From assembly GCF_014651615.1 (NCBI RefSeq), contig NZ_BMXF01000007.1, forward strand, positions 62,001 through 126,000: DNA of 64,000 nt, read 5' to 3'. This document shows positions 15,315 through 23,907 of the stretch, piece by piece. Positions within the stretch are counted from its first letter, which is position 1. Every line of letters starts with the position of its first letter. The stretch comes from Persicitalea jodogahamensis. Its GTDB lineage: Bacteria; Bacteroidota; Bacteroidia; Cytophagales; Spirosomataceae. The notes under the pieces were generated by a model. It was given only the letters and a program-made list of their open reading frames with translations, was not told the DNA's origin and searched no databases. The translations under genes were made by a program, and so were the position numbers.

Positions 15315-17639
15315 TCATTTGGTAGGTTTAGAGTTATCCGAAGATAACAGGCTGACGGGTTGGACGAGCGCGCCGCTGGTAGCTATGTCCCAGGCTGCGA
15401 AACGTACCCATTTTTTATCCGTGGCATCGAACGGCAGGATAAATTTCTTGCGGCCAAAGGGCGGCAGGTCAGTGGTCGTGATGATTTGTCGGTCGGTCTT
15501 TTCTCCATCTCCCCAGACTAATTCCACAAAATCGAGCGGAAAAGTCCACTCCACTTCGGCGGTGATGGTTCGTTTGGCACCCGTGCCCTGCACGGAGTAT
15601 GATGGAATGAGGACTTCTCCGGTCGAGACGAAGTAGTCGCCCCGGCGTAGGACATTTATAATGGAGCTCATGTCGTCCACGGTGGGGACACTGTCCAGTT
15701 TGAGGTAGTTGACGGGCGATAGGCCGTAGGTATCGTCATAGGGCGGCTTGCCCCGATCGCCGTAGTCGGAACGGCCTTCCGAAATGGCCAGGGCAAATTT
15801 GGGCGGCAGGTTTCGCGCCGCCATCCAGTTGTTCACTTCATCCCAGAGGTTCAGGAAGCGGTATTCGCCTAAACGCGTCTCGGAGGCATCGATGCCCATG
15901 CCCCAGCGGTAGCCGAGGCTGAAAAAGTTTTGGTGTAAAAACTGCGGCGCGTCCCTAATGGCATCGGGATAGCCCGTCGAACCCTTCGAACCCGGGTGCG
16001 GTATGGAGATCAGGGCGTTTTCGTGCTCCGTCATCGCCATCAGGTCAGCGGGGCTTCCCAGGTTGTAAACTCTGCCGTATCTCGGATGCTGTTCCACCAG
16101 GGGTTGGCCGGGCTTGCGTTCATTTTGCCAAAAAGTGGGCCTCGATATCAGCAAATCGTGGTGTCCGCCCAGCTCGTAGGTACGACCGCTGGTGCTGTTT
16201 TCATCGTTGGGCATGACCAGAAAATCCCGGTCGGACTGTCGCCGGGCAGCGTCGTAATACTCAGCCTGCGCTTTGAGGAAAGACTCACCTACCTCCCGCC
16301 GGGCCGGGCCGCGCACCCCGTCGATCACGCCATAGATATTTACCCCGATTCCCTTCATGGTTTCCACATCGTTGAGCCGATTGTCGTGGCCGCCCAGTTC
16401 GTCGAGCCTTTCCACCAGGCCAACGTGGTAGTGCGATCCCATCACCTTATAACCGGGCAGGGGCTTGAAGAAGTCCCGATGCGTGAAGGCAAGCGCAGCT
16501 TCCAGAGCGTCCGAGCCATTGCCGGAGCTAACGTGCAGGAAGACGGGCATCCGTTGCCATGTACCGGGCCGGGCGCTGTACAACGCGAAGTTTTGGTAAA
16601 ACTCGGCTTCGTCCTCTTTTTCGGCCTGCTGCATTCCGATGGAAAAGGTAGAGTCACTGTCTTTGCGATACCAACTGTATCCCAGATTCTTACCGGTTTC
16701 CCGCGCCCAATAAAAGCTGTGCGGCGGCGGGAATACGGCGATGCTCCCACCCGGCACTTCGGCGGCGATCAGGCGGTTGCTGCTCCACACGGTAGCAGGC
16801 GAGTCGCCTACCGGGCCACCCAGGCGATACTCCTGGTTATGGTTGGATAGATCACGCCACAGAAGACGAGACGCAGGACGGATGGGCAATCCCTTAATGC
16901 CCGCATCGTACTTGAATGCCGCCGAGGTTGCGGACGTTTTAGCACTAACCATTTGGCGAATCAGATTGGAACCTTTGAATATATCGTATTGCAAATACCC
17001 GGTAAAAATGCCCGCCTCGACGCCGGGAAACACAATTTCGAGCCGACCTCCGTTGGTTTTCACCGAGCATCCCGTCGCCCGAAACTGTGCCGTGGCCCGA
17101 TTGATCTCCTCAGGTTTGCGCGGCATTCCGGGATGATTGGCAAAGGCTTCCCGCGCCGGGATGGAGGTTTTGTGCGAAAGGGGAGGAACGTCCGGCATAA
17201 ACAAAGGCGCGTCCCAGAAGGCGTCCCACTTGATTTCGTTCAGTTTTTCGGCGGTCAGCGGCACGCCCAGGGCTTCGAGTGGCTCCGTTTGCTGTCGCGT
17301 GACGCGCCGCACCCCCGATACGATGCGGTACTCTGGAATCACGTGGGTAGCCAGCACCCGCCACTGGCCCCCCGATGGCCGCAGGGCCAGTTCGCGAATG
17401 GTAGGTACACCGCGCTCGATCACAAACCGGAGCCGTAGTTCGCTCTTTCGCTCGCCGTTCCACGTAAGGGTCAGGGTTTGGCCCGCAACCATTGCTATAA
17501 GTCCCGGCTGGGGTTTGTAGGCAGTGAGATTACAGTTGAGTGAATCGGCGCGAGCAGTCGAGACGAGGCAGAACACGGCTGCCGTCAGTAACCAATGCAG
17601 ATGCCTTCTTTTAGCTTTGTCGGTATTTACAATTTGCAT
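15315..17639 (-). CDS. Exported PHP-like predicted metal-dependent hydrolase (locus 2)
   Basis: This is a 774-aa protein with an N-terminal signal (HLHWLLTAAVFCLVSTARA). A beta-rich N-terminal half is followed by a PHP-like half. Metal-ligand candidates are HYH in YKVMGSHYHVGL, DEN in FLVMPNDENS, HH in ELGGHHDLLI, H in ALISIPHPGSKG, and D and E in GIDASE. This ordered set suggests a polynuclear metal site as in PHP/CehA-type hydrolases. It lies 27 nt after the MR/MLE gene and is probably co-transcribed. A periplasmic hydrolase of an ester, phosphate or lactone is plausible, but the substrate is unknown. Confidence 0.65.
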   Translation of the reverse strand: MQIVNTDKAKRRHLHWLLTAAVFCLVSTARADSLNCNLTAYKPQPGLIAMVAGQTLTLTWNGERKSELRLRFVIERGVPTIRELALRPSGGQWRVLATHVIPEYRIVSGVRRVTRQQTEPLEALGVPLTAEKLNEIKWDAFWDAPLFMPDVPPLSHKTSIPAREAFANHPGMPRKPEEINRATAQFRATGCSVKTNGGRLEIVFPGVEAGIFTGYLQYDIFKGSNLIRQMVSAKTSATSAAFKYDAGIKGLPIRPASRLLWRDLSNHNQEYRLGGPVGDSPATVWSSNRLIAAEVPGGSIAVFPPPHSFYWARETGKNLGYSWYRKDSDSTFSIGMQQAEKEDEAEFYQNFALYSARPGTWQRMPVFLHVSSGNGSDALEAALAFTHRDFFKPLPGYKVMGSHYHVGLVERLDELGGHDNRLNDVETMKGIGVNIYGVIDGVRGPARREVGESFLKAQAEYYDAARRQSDRDFLVMPNDENSTSGRTYELGGHHDLLISRPTFWQNERKPGQPLVEQHPRYGRVYNLGSPADLMAMTEHENALISIPHPGSKGSTGYPDAIRDAPQFLHQNFFSLGYRWGMGIDASETRLGEYRFLNLWDEVNNWMAARNLPPKFALAISEGRSDYGDRGKPPYDDTYGLSPVNYLKLDSVPTVDDMSSIINVLRRGDYFVSTGEVLIPSYSVQGTGAKRTITAEVEWTFPLDFVELVWGDGEKTDRQIITTTDLPPFGRKKFILPFDATDKKWVRFAAWDIATSGALVQPVSLLSSDNSKPTK

Positions 17640-17666
17640 CAGGCTCTGTTCAAGGCATCAAAGACA

Positions 17667-18917
17667 TTACACAATCCGTTCGGCGGATTTCCACAGGGTC
17701 TCGTCGTATCGAATCCCTAAGCCCGGCGTTTTGGGGATCTCAACTTTCCCCTGTTGCACCCGGATAGCGGGCGTGTACCAGGTGGGCTCTTGCTCGCTGG
17801 GGTTGTCAACGAATTCCTGCAAGCCGTAGAGATTGGGTGCGAGGGCGGCAAACTGCCAGAACGGGCCAATGAGCGGGTCGGCTTTGGGGGTATGGGGAGC
17901 AATGTCTTTGCCGTGCATCCGGGCGATTTCGGCCACCTGCAACGCCCGCAGAATGCCCCCGTTGTAGTATAAATCGGGTTGTAGGAGGTCATACACGCCG
18001 GTCCGGGCCAGCCGTTCGAAGCGGTACAGGCTGGTGTCCTGCTCCCCTCCGGCGAGCTTTACTTTTTTCAGGGCCTGATTGACCTGCCGGATACCCTCCT
18101 CATTCTCAAAATTGCAGGGTTCTTCAAAAATCACCACGCCGTAATCTTCCAGTAGCTTGCCCGTTGCTATGCCCTGTTCGGGCGAAAACGACCCGTTGGC
18201 ATCGGCATAAATCGTGGCGGCATCGCCGAGTTTTTTGCGTACCATCGGCACAAATAGCCGAGTGCGTTTGTCGTCGTCAGCCGTGTTGACCATCCGGCCC
18301 CCAACTTTGATTTTTACGCCCGTCGCGCCCGTTGCGGCCAACTTCTGGGCCAACCGTTCCACCACCACTTCGGTGGGTTCGCCCCCGCGCCAGAAGTCGG
18401 AGATATAAACCGGATAATCACTTCTAACGGGTTTGCCAAGTAGTGTGTAGGTCGGTTTTTTAGCAAGTTGCCCCAGCAAATCCCAGGTAGCAATCTCGAC
18501 CGAGCCAATACAATTCCAGAGCGGCATCCCGGCGTACTTGTAGTTGCTGTTGAGTCGGTAGGCGTTATCGACCAGAGCAGGCAAATCGCGGGCGTCTTTC
18601 CCTACAAAATGCGGCAACACCAGCCCTTTGAGCAGCGAGGTCAGGTTGGGCATCCGGTCATTGCAGACCGTGATACCCCGGGTTCCGTCCTGCGCGGTAA
18701 CGACCAGAAACAGCCGATTCTGCGCTTTGAGCAACGCAACGGTTTGGATTTTTATCGGGTCGGGAAATATTTTTTTAAGATCCGGCAAGGGCCAGGTCGG
18801 TAAAGGATCATCAGCCAAACCGAAGTCTGACTTAGCTGTCGAACCATTTCCACTAATCGGGGAGAAGATCGCTGCACCGACTACCGTTTTCAGAAAATCA
18901 CGCCGCTTATTGTCCAT
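17667..18917 (-). CDS. Tat-exported enolase-superfamily enzyme (MR/MLE type), first copy
   Basis: This is a 416-aa protein with a twin-arginine leader MDNKRRDFLKTVVGAAIF. The enolase-superfamily barrel residues are visible: KIKVGG with the catalytic lysine, YADANGSF (first metal ligand), VVIFEEPCNFEN (second) and KLAGGEQDTS (third). DIAPHTPKADP supplies a late histidine. Family members epimerise or dehydrate sugar acids by abstracting an alpha proton. Location outside the cytoplasm is unusual for the family. It is 5 nt from the WD40 gene upstream and 27 nt from the PHP-like gene downstream. Confidence 0.85.
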   Translation of the reverse strand: MDNKRRDFLKTVVGAAIFSPISGNGSTAKSDFGLADDPLPTWPLPDLKKIFPDPIKIQTVALLKAQNRLFLVVTAQDGTRGITVCNDRMPNLTSLLKGLVLPHFVGKDARDLPALVDNAYRLNSNYKYAGMPLWNCIGSVEIATWDLLGQLAKKPTYTLLGKPVRSDYPVYISDFWRGGEPTEVVVERLAQKLAATGATGVKIKVGGRMVNTADDDKRTRLFVPMVRKKLGDAATIYADANGSFSPEQGIATGKLLEDYGVVIFEEPCNFENEEGIRQVNQALKKVKLAGGEQDTSLYRFERLARTGVYDLLQPDLYYNGGILRALQVAEIARMHGKDIAPHTPKADPLIGPFWQFAALAPNLYGLQEFVDNPSEQEPTWYTPAIRVQQGKVEIPKTPGLGIRYDETLWKSAERIV

Positions 18918-18922
18918 AATCG

Positions 18923-20029
18923 CTACTTTTTCTCCGGTTTCAAATCCCGGTTTTTCAGGTACTTCACTTCCAACTGATGGTACAGCTCCTGCCGGTGCTG
19001 CATGTTGGACTGCATCAAATAGAGAGAAAGGAGTCCGCTGTCTTCGTGGGCGGTAAGCAGCAGGCGGCCATCCGCCGAAAAGTCGAGGTACTCGGTACGC
19101 GGGCTGGGTTGTTCCAAAACCTTCACGCCGTCGCGCAGCCGGTAAAACGTCATCACGTGCTGGTGTCCGCCAGTGACCAGGAAATGGCCGTCTCCCGTAA
19201 AGGCCACGGCTTCGATTCTTTCCGGCTCCGTAAATTCGTAAATCATTTTACCCGTTTCCAGCTCGAAGACCCGCGCCGCGCTGTCGAAGCCACCCGTGGC
19301 CACCAATTTCTGGTCGTTGGAAATACGAACCGATTTCACCGAACCCTTCGGCCCCTCGTAGGTACGGATTACTTTGGGACTGGAACCGGACAAATCGACC
19401 AGCCGGGCGAAGCCGAAGTAGTCGGTTTTCTTGGTTTGCGGATTGGGGGTTTGGATATTGCCGCCCACCACGATGCGCTTGTCGTCGGCGGTAAAATCGA
19501 GCGAATTGATGGTCGAACCGACGTTGAGCGTCCCCGCAGGTTTCAGCGTATTGGCGTCAAAGAGCAAAAGGTCGCCTTCCTCCGATCCGGCGGCGATCGT
19601 TTTGCCGTCGTGCGACCAGGTGATGCCGTCCAGGCTGCTCTTCACCTCGACCTTTTTTAATCCCTGGCCCGTCTTGGTGTCCCAGATTTTGACAAAAAAA
19701 TCTTCGTCGCCCGTCACGAAGCGCTTGCCGTCGGGCGAGAAAGCCGCGCATTCGATTTCGGCATTCTGGTCTTTCTCCCACAGCAGCGAGCCGTCGGCCA
19801 CGCGCCACACCCGCACCGCCGGGCCAAACTTGGAGACCGACACCGCCGTCCGCCCGTCGGGCGAAATCCGGGCCGCCTCGACCGCGCGCATGGCCGGGGC
19901 AAAGTCGGCCACGCGGTGCCAGACGGTGAATAGCTCCGGGACGTCGGGATGATAAATGTCTTCCTGCGCCAGCGCGAGGGCGGGCAGGAGCAGCAGGGCG
20001 AGCAGGGGTTTTACCAGGTTTCGATTCAT
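18923..20029 (-). CDS. Exported WD40-repeat protein, one seven-bladed propeller
   Basis: The best start is the ATG at 20029, giving MNRNLVKPLLALLLLPALALAQ as a clean signal peptide; a longer frame extends to 20062 and would overlap the upstream gene. Seven WD-type repeats are visible, with cores SPDGRTAVSVS, SPDGKRFVTGDEDFFVKIWD, SHDGKTIAAGSEEGDLLLFD, TADDKRIVVGG, SNDQKLVATGGFDSAARVFE, TGDGHFLVTGGHQ and SADGRLLLTAHED. This predicts a single periplasmic beta propeller, probably a scaffold. It is tightly packed between the unknown 20049-21080 gene and an MR/MLE gene, so it likely works with them. Confidence 0.85.
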   Translation of the reverse strand: MNRNLVKPLLALLLLPALALAQEDIYHPDVPELFTVWHRVADFAPAMRAVEAARISPDGRTAVSVSKFGPAVRVWRVADGSLLWEKDQNAEIECAAFSPDGKRFVTGDEDFFVKIWDTKTGQGLKKVEVKSSLDGITWSHDGKTIAAGSEEGDLLLFDANTLKPAGTLNVGSTINSLDFTADDKRIVVGGNIQTPNPQTKKTDYFGFARLVDLSGSSPKVIRTYEGPKGSVKSVRISNDQKLVATGGFDSAARVFELETGKMIYEFTEPERIEAVAFTGDGHFLVTGGHQHVMTFYRLRDGVKVLEQPSPRTEYLDFSADGRLLLTAHEDSGLLSLYLMQSNMQHRQELYHQLEVKYLKNRDLKPEKK

Positions 20030-20048
20030 GCTATGTTTGATTTTTTTG

Positions 20049-21080
20049 TTAATTGGCTTCAACGTAAAAGGTCAAATCGCGCCAGGCACACACGTCGGGG
20101 TAGCCGTTGGTGCCGGGCGGGATAGCGATGCGCTGCCGGAAATCGGCAGGAAAGTGCGCCGACTCGTAGGCGCGGGCATTGGCCGGGTGGTCGAAGGGTT
20201 TGGTGGGATCGGCGGCTGCGGGCGGAAAAACGCCGTTGCCATCGCGCCGGATGCCGTGCCCCCCGGCGTAGTTACCGATAAAGTTGTTTGCCAACGTGAA
20301 ACCGCACTCTGCTCCCCTCTTATCCAGCATAATCAGAAAAGCATATCGTTTGCCGGGCCTCAGCACGACGGGTTTATCGGCTGGCAACTCGAAGCGGAGG
20401 AGTCTGCCCTTGAGACTTGGATGACCCGGTGGCACGGGGACGGTTTCATCGACGAAGCCAAAGGAAGTTTTCCCAGGAAACACCGCACCCGAAAATACGG
20501 CCAGGGGAGTGTACGTCTCGCCGGTAAAATAATCGTCACGAAGGGGGGCAATCTCGCCCCCAGGGCGGTTGTGCGGAAAGCCGTGGAAGGCTTCGGTCGT
20601 CGGATCGGAGCCATTGTCGTTCAGAATGGGTTCGCCAGCTACTTCATATAGCTGAATTGACACAGGCTTTTGGTAGGTATTGGGCCGCACCACGTTGCTA
20701 CCATAACCAGTAGACACCGTGATGGCCGTAAGGGTTTTGGGCGTTTTCCCAGAAAATAGAAAGGTCTGTCCCAGGTCACGGTCTCGCTTTATGTAGGATA
20801 TCTCTTGTCCTGTTGCTGTAAAGTAGCCCCAGCTATCGGTCTCACACTCGGAACCACCCGACCATTTGTAGCTGTCATGATCATCAAAAATGATGGAAGT
20901 GTTGCCGCCCTTGTCGTAGCCCCCGTAAGCCGCTATCACATTGTGGGTTGGCGCAGCGGCAACAACAGACAGCCTTAGCCCGTCCCTGCCCTTCTGGCAG
21001 CAGCAATTACCCAGCGAAAAGCTAACTAGTAGGGCAGACCAAGCAGAGTTTATAGAAATTTTCAATACAATATCGTTCAT
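20049..21080 (-). CDS. Exported protein of unknown function (locus 2)
   Basis: The ATG at 21080 lies 2 nt after the MR/MLE stop codon and is preferred over a TTG at 21086. The N-terminus has a hydrophobic stretch (AWSALLVSFSLGNCCC) that could be a lipoprotein or Sec signal. The middle region has several aromatic and glycine-rich beta-type segments: VIAAYGGYDKGGNTSIIFDD, DLGQTFLFSGKTPKTLTAIT and FAFLIMLD-like strands. The pattern suggests a jelly-roll or discoidin-like fold. I do not recognise the family. Translational coupling to the MR/MLE gene and 19-nt spacing to the WD40 gene imply a shared pathway. Confidence 0.75.
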   Translation of the reverse strand: MNDIVLKISINSAWSALLVSFSLGNCCCQKGRDGLRLSVVAAAPTHNVIAAYGGYDKGGNTSIIFDDHDSYKWSGGSECETDSWGYFTATGQEISYIKRDRDLGQTFLFSGKTPKTLTAITVSTGYGSNVVRPNTYQKPVSIQLYEVAGEPILNDNGSDPTTEAFHGFPHNRPGGEIAPLRDDYFTGETYTPLAVFSGAVFPGKTSFGFVDETVPVPPGHPSLKGRLLRFELPADKPVVLRPGKRYAFLIMLDKRGAECGFTLANNFIGNYAGGHGIRRDGNGVFPPAAADPTKPFDHPANARAYESAHFPADFRQRIAIPPGTNGYPDVCAWRDLTFYVEAN

Positions 21081-21082
21081 TT

Positions 21083-22285
21083 TCAATACTTGAACAATGC
21101 TTTGGCGCGCTTTTCATTGATGGTCAGCCCCAGGCCATTGCCTTTAGGCAACAGCATTTCGCCGTTTTTGAACGCGATGCCTTCGTCGAAGATAGAGCAA
21201 ATTGTCTGGTAGCGGTCGGCGTCGATGTACTCCACCATCGGCCCGCAGTTGGGAACCGAAGCCAGAATCTGCATCGTCGCCGCGCTGCCCTGCATGGGTT
21301 TGGTGTTGTGCGGTACTACGGGCTTGTGGTGCAAACCGGCAATGTGGCAGATTTTCAGCCCCTCCGTGATGCCGCCGGACTTGATGAAATCGGTGTTGAT
21401 CATGTCGGGCTTCCCCTTTTCGATCAGGTCTTTTACCATCCAGCGGGTGTAGCACTTTTCACCCGCCAGGACCGGAATCGTCAGCGCATCGACCACCGTA
21501 GCTAAGTCGTCGAGGTTTTCGTTCGGGCAGGGGCTCTCGTAGAACTTCATGCCCATTCCTTCCAGTGTTTTGCCGATTTCGATGGCGCGGTAGCCCGTAT
21601 AGCCCTCGTTGGGGTCGAGGAACAGATCGACGCTGTCGGGCAGGGCTTTTCGCATAGCGGTGTAGTATTTCAGGCAAGGGTCGTCTTTGGGGTTGATGTT
21701 GTACTCCCGAATCTGCGCCCGGATTTTCACCATCTTAAAGCCCTTTTCAGCCAATTTAACGGCCTGCTCCACAGCTTCTTTCACCGGAATGGCCCCGCCC
21801 TTGATGCCAAACCCGGCGTAAGCGGGTACGCTATCCCGAAACTTGCCGCCAATCAGTTGATAAACCGGGACGCCCAACAATTTGGCTTTCAAATCCCAAA
21901 GGGCGCAATCGACCCCAGCAATGGCGTAGGTAAGCAAGCCGCCGGAGCCGAGATCGACGTTTTTCCAAAACATCTGCTCCCAAAGCTGCTCGGTGTCGAA
22001 CGGACTTTTGCCCACCACCTGCGGCACGAGCAGGTCGTTGATGAGCCGCTCCACGACGTGGATGCCGTTGGCGCTGCTCTCGCCCCAGCCCACGGTGCCG
22101 TTGGTTGCCTCAATGCGGACGTACACGCCCCGGTCGTAGCCATCCTGAAACACCAGGCCCTTGATGTCCTTGATCTTGATGTCGCGGGGGACATCCCGGC
22201 TAACGGGCTGAGGAATATCCAACCCGACCAGCGAACCAGCGGTTAGCAGTCCGGTTTTCTTGAAAAAGTCTCTACGGGTTTTCAT
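21083..22285 (-). CDS. Tat-exported enolase-superfamily enzyme (MR/MLE type), second copy
   Basis: This is a 400-aa protein with a twin-arginine leader MKTRRDFFKKTGLLTAGSL. The N-terminal capping domain shows WGESSANGIHVVERLINDLL. The barrel carries KMVKIRAQ (K-x-R base motif), DLFLDPNEGY, KFYESPCPNENL and VLAGEKCYTRW as the three metal ligands, with VPHNTKPMQG supplying the late histidine. The KxR motif and order resemble acid-sugar dehydratases such as galactarate or rhamnonate types, but the substrate cannot be fixed. It is the first enzyme gene after SusD of locus 2. Confidence 0.88.
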   Translation of the reverse strand: MKTRRDFFKKTGLLTAGSLVGLDIPQPVSRDVPRDIKIKDIKGLVFQDGYDRGVYVRIEATNGTVGWGESSANGIHVVERLINDLLVPQVVGKSPFDTEQLWEQMFWKNVDLGSGGLLTYAIAGVDCALWDLKAKLLGVPVYQLIGGKFRDSVPAYAGFGIKGGAIPVKEAVEQAVKLAEKGFKMVKIRAQIREYNINPKDDPCLKYYTAMRKALPDSVDLFLDPNEGYTGYRAIEIGKTLEGMGMKFYESPCPNENLDDLATVVDALTIPVLAGEKCYTRWMVKDLIEKGKPDMINTDFIKSGGITEGLKICHIAGLHHKPVVPHNTKPMQGSAATMQILASVPNCGPMVEYIDADRYQTICSIFDEGIAFKNGEMLLPKGNGLGLTINEKRAKALFKY

Positions 22286-22467
22286 GGATCCTATTTAGGT
22301 TAACAGTCAACGAAGGCTAAGCTCCGCCTATTTACCCTCTGCTTTTACGAATAAAAACTTTTACCCCCTTTTGAGTGTCACCGGTTCAACACCGGGCTTA
22401 CCCATTGTTCGCTCCAACATTACTTTGTCGTTTTATTTACCGCACGGGCGGTCTCGTCAAAATTGAA
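22286..22467. other. Intergenic gap between SusD 2 and the MR/MLE gene
   Basis: This 182-nt gap separates the SusCD part from the enzyme part of locus 2. No clear Bacteroidota -7 box or terminator hairpin was seen, so read-through is likely but not shown. Confidence 0.4.
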
Positions 22468-23865
22468 TCAGTAGCTCGGATTCTGATCCAGATTTGGGTT
22501 CAGATCCAGTTCGCGGGCGGGAATGGGCCACAGGACGCGGTCGCGGTTGGCCTCGGTCAGGTTGGGGACGGTGCCCACGGCAATGTTCCAGCGGATGAGG
22601 TCGTACCAACGGTGCGGCTCAAAGGCCAGTTCCAGAAACCGCTCATCTCGGATGGCCTGTCGAACCTGTGCCTGGGTGGTGGCGGTGGTAGGGGGCAGGC
22701 CCGCCCGCGATCGAATCTGGTTCAGGAAGGGAATAGCTTCGTCGGTTTTTCCCATTTCATTCAGGCATTCGGCCCGTAGTAAAACAATATCGGCCAGCCG
22801 AAGGTACACCAGGTTGCTCGTCTGCGATCCCCGGTTGCTCACGCCGGGAGCGGCCTGCTCATACTTACGGATGTAGGCGTTGTTGTTGAACGTACCCAGG
22901 CTGGGCGCGGCCCTTGAATCGCCCACGCTGTTTTTGAAGGCGTCGATAATTTTCTGGTGCGGGCGCAACCGAAACGACGAGCCGGCATATTGAACCGTTT
23001 CGTTGTCCATGCCGTGGCCTTCGGTGGCGGTATTGGGCCGGAACGACATTTCGAAAATGGTTTCGGAGGTGTTCTGCTTGCCCACCTGAAAAATGTCGCC
23101 GAAGGCACTTCCGGCCACTAGCTTATACTGGGCATCGGCCATGATCTCTTCACACTCAGCCAATGCCAGGGCGTAATCAGGCTTTGGCTGTTGCAAATAG
23201 GCCTTGGCCAGCCAGGCCCGCGCCGAGCCTTTGGCAGGTCGGGCGCGGTTGTTGTTGGGGTGGGTGGCAGGCAACAGCTTTTCGGCTTCGAGGAGGTCCT
23301 TGAAGATCTGTGCATAGACCTCAGGAACCTCGCTCCGCTTCAGGTTAAAATCCTGAGTGGCTGATTTGGAAGGGCTTAGCGGAAGCGGGATTTTCCCCCA
23401 CAGGCGCACCAATTGAAAAAAGGCCCAACCCCGAATAAAATACGCTTCGCCCAACACCCGGTCTTTTTGTAGCGCCGGGTCGTTGATCTTGGGTACATTG
23501 ACCAGTACATCGTTGGCCGATTGAATCGCCTGATACACGTCCCGCCAGTGATCCAGTACATTGCCGTGGACGGAGGTGGCCACGAACGCTTCGTGGCGGG
23601 TAAAATTCCCGCCACTGTTGGCCCGCGAATCGTCGGCCAGCACCAGCGGCACCGTAATGAAATTCTGGGTCATCGAGTTTTGCATGAAGTTGTAGGCACT
23701 CATGAGCCCTGCCTCGGCATCGCCGGCTGTTTGCCAGAAGTTTTCGGCCACAATCTGACTCGGCGGAGCCAGTTCAAGCAACTCGCCACAGGACGATACC
23801 CAGAGCATACTGCTCAGGGCCAGCCACATGGCCGTACGACGGAAAAAGTATTGTGTCACTTTCAT
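22468..23865 (-). CDS. SusD/RagB-like glycan-binding lipoprotein (locus 2)
   Basis: This is a 465-aa lipoprotein whose signal ends at SSMLWVSSCGELLEL, with the lipobox cysteine around residue 26. SusD hallmarks are AESANDVLVNVPKI-like helices (YQAIQSANDVLVNV), GWAFFQLVRLWGKIPLPLSP, NLVYLRLADIVLLRAECLNE, FLNQIRSRAGLP and the terminal WPIPARELDLNPNLDQNPSY. It follows SusC by 42 nt and caps that barrel at the cell surface. Confidence 0.95.
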   Translation of the reverse strand: MKVTQYFFRRTAMWLALSSMLWVSSCGELLELAPPSQIVAENFWQTAGDAEAGLMSAYNFMQNSMTQNFITVPLVLADDSRANSGGNFTRHEAFVATSVHGNVLDHWRDVYQAIQSANDVLVNVPKINDPALQKDRVLGEAYFIRGWAFFQLVRLWGKIPLPLSPSKSATQDFNLKRSEVPEVYAQIFKDLLEAEKLLPATHPNNNRARPAKGSARAWLAKAYLQQPKPDYALALAECEEIMADAQYKLVAGSAFGDIFQVGKQNTSETIFEMSFRPNTATEGHGMDNETVQYAGSSFRLRPHQKIIDAFKNSVGDSRAAPSLGTFNNNAYIRKYEQAAPGVSNRGSQTSNLVYLRLADIVLLRAECLNEMGKTDEAIPFLNQIRSRAGLPPTTATTQAQVRQAIRDERFLELAFEPHRWYDLIRWNIAVGTVPNLTEANRDRVLWPIPARELDLNPNLDQNPSY

Positions 23866-23907
23866 ATTTTTAGAATTCGTTTTATTGAGTAGAAAGGTGA
23901 TGAAGAA

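Noticed and set aside
15996-16850. 284-codon plus-strand frame inside the PHP-like gene
   Set aside because: It is antisense to a complete exported protein with ordered metal motifs.
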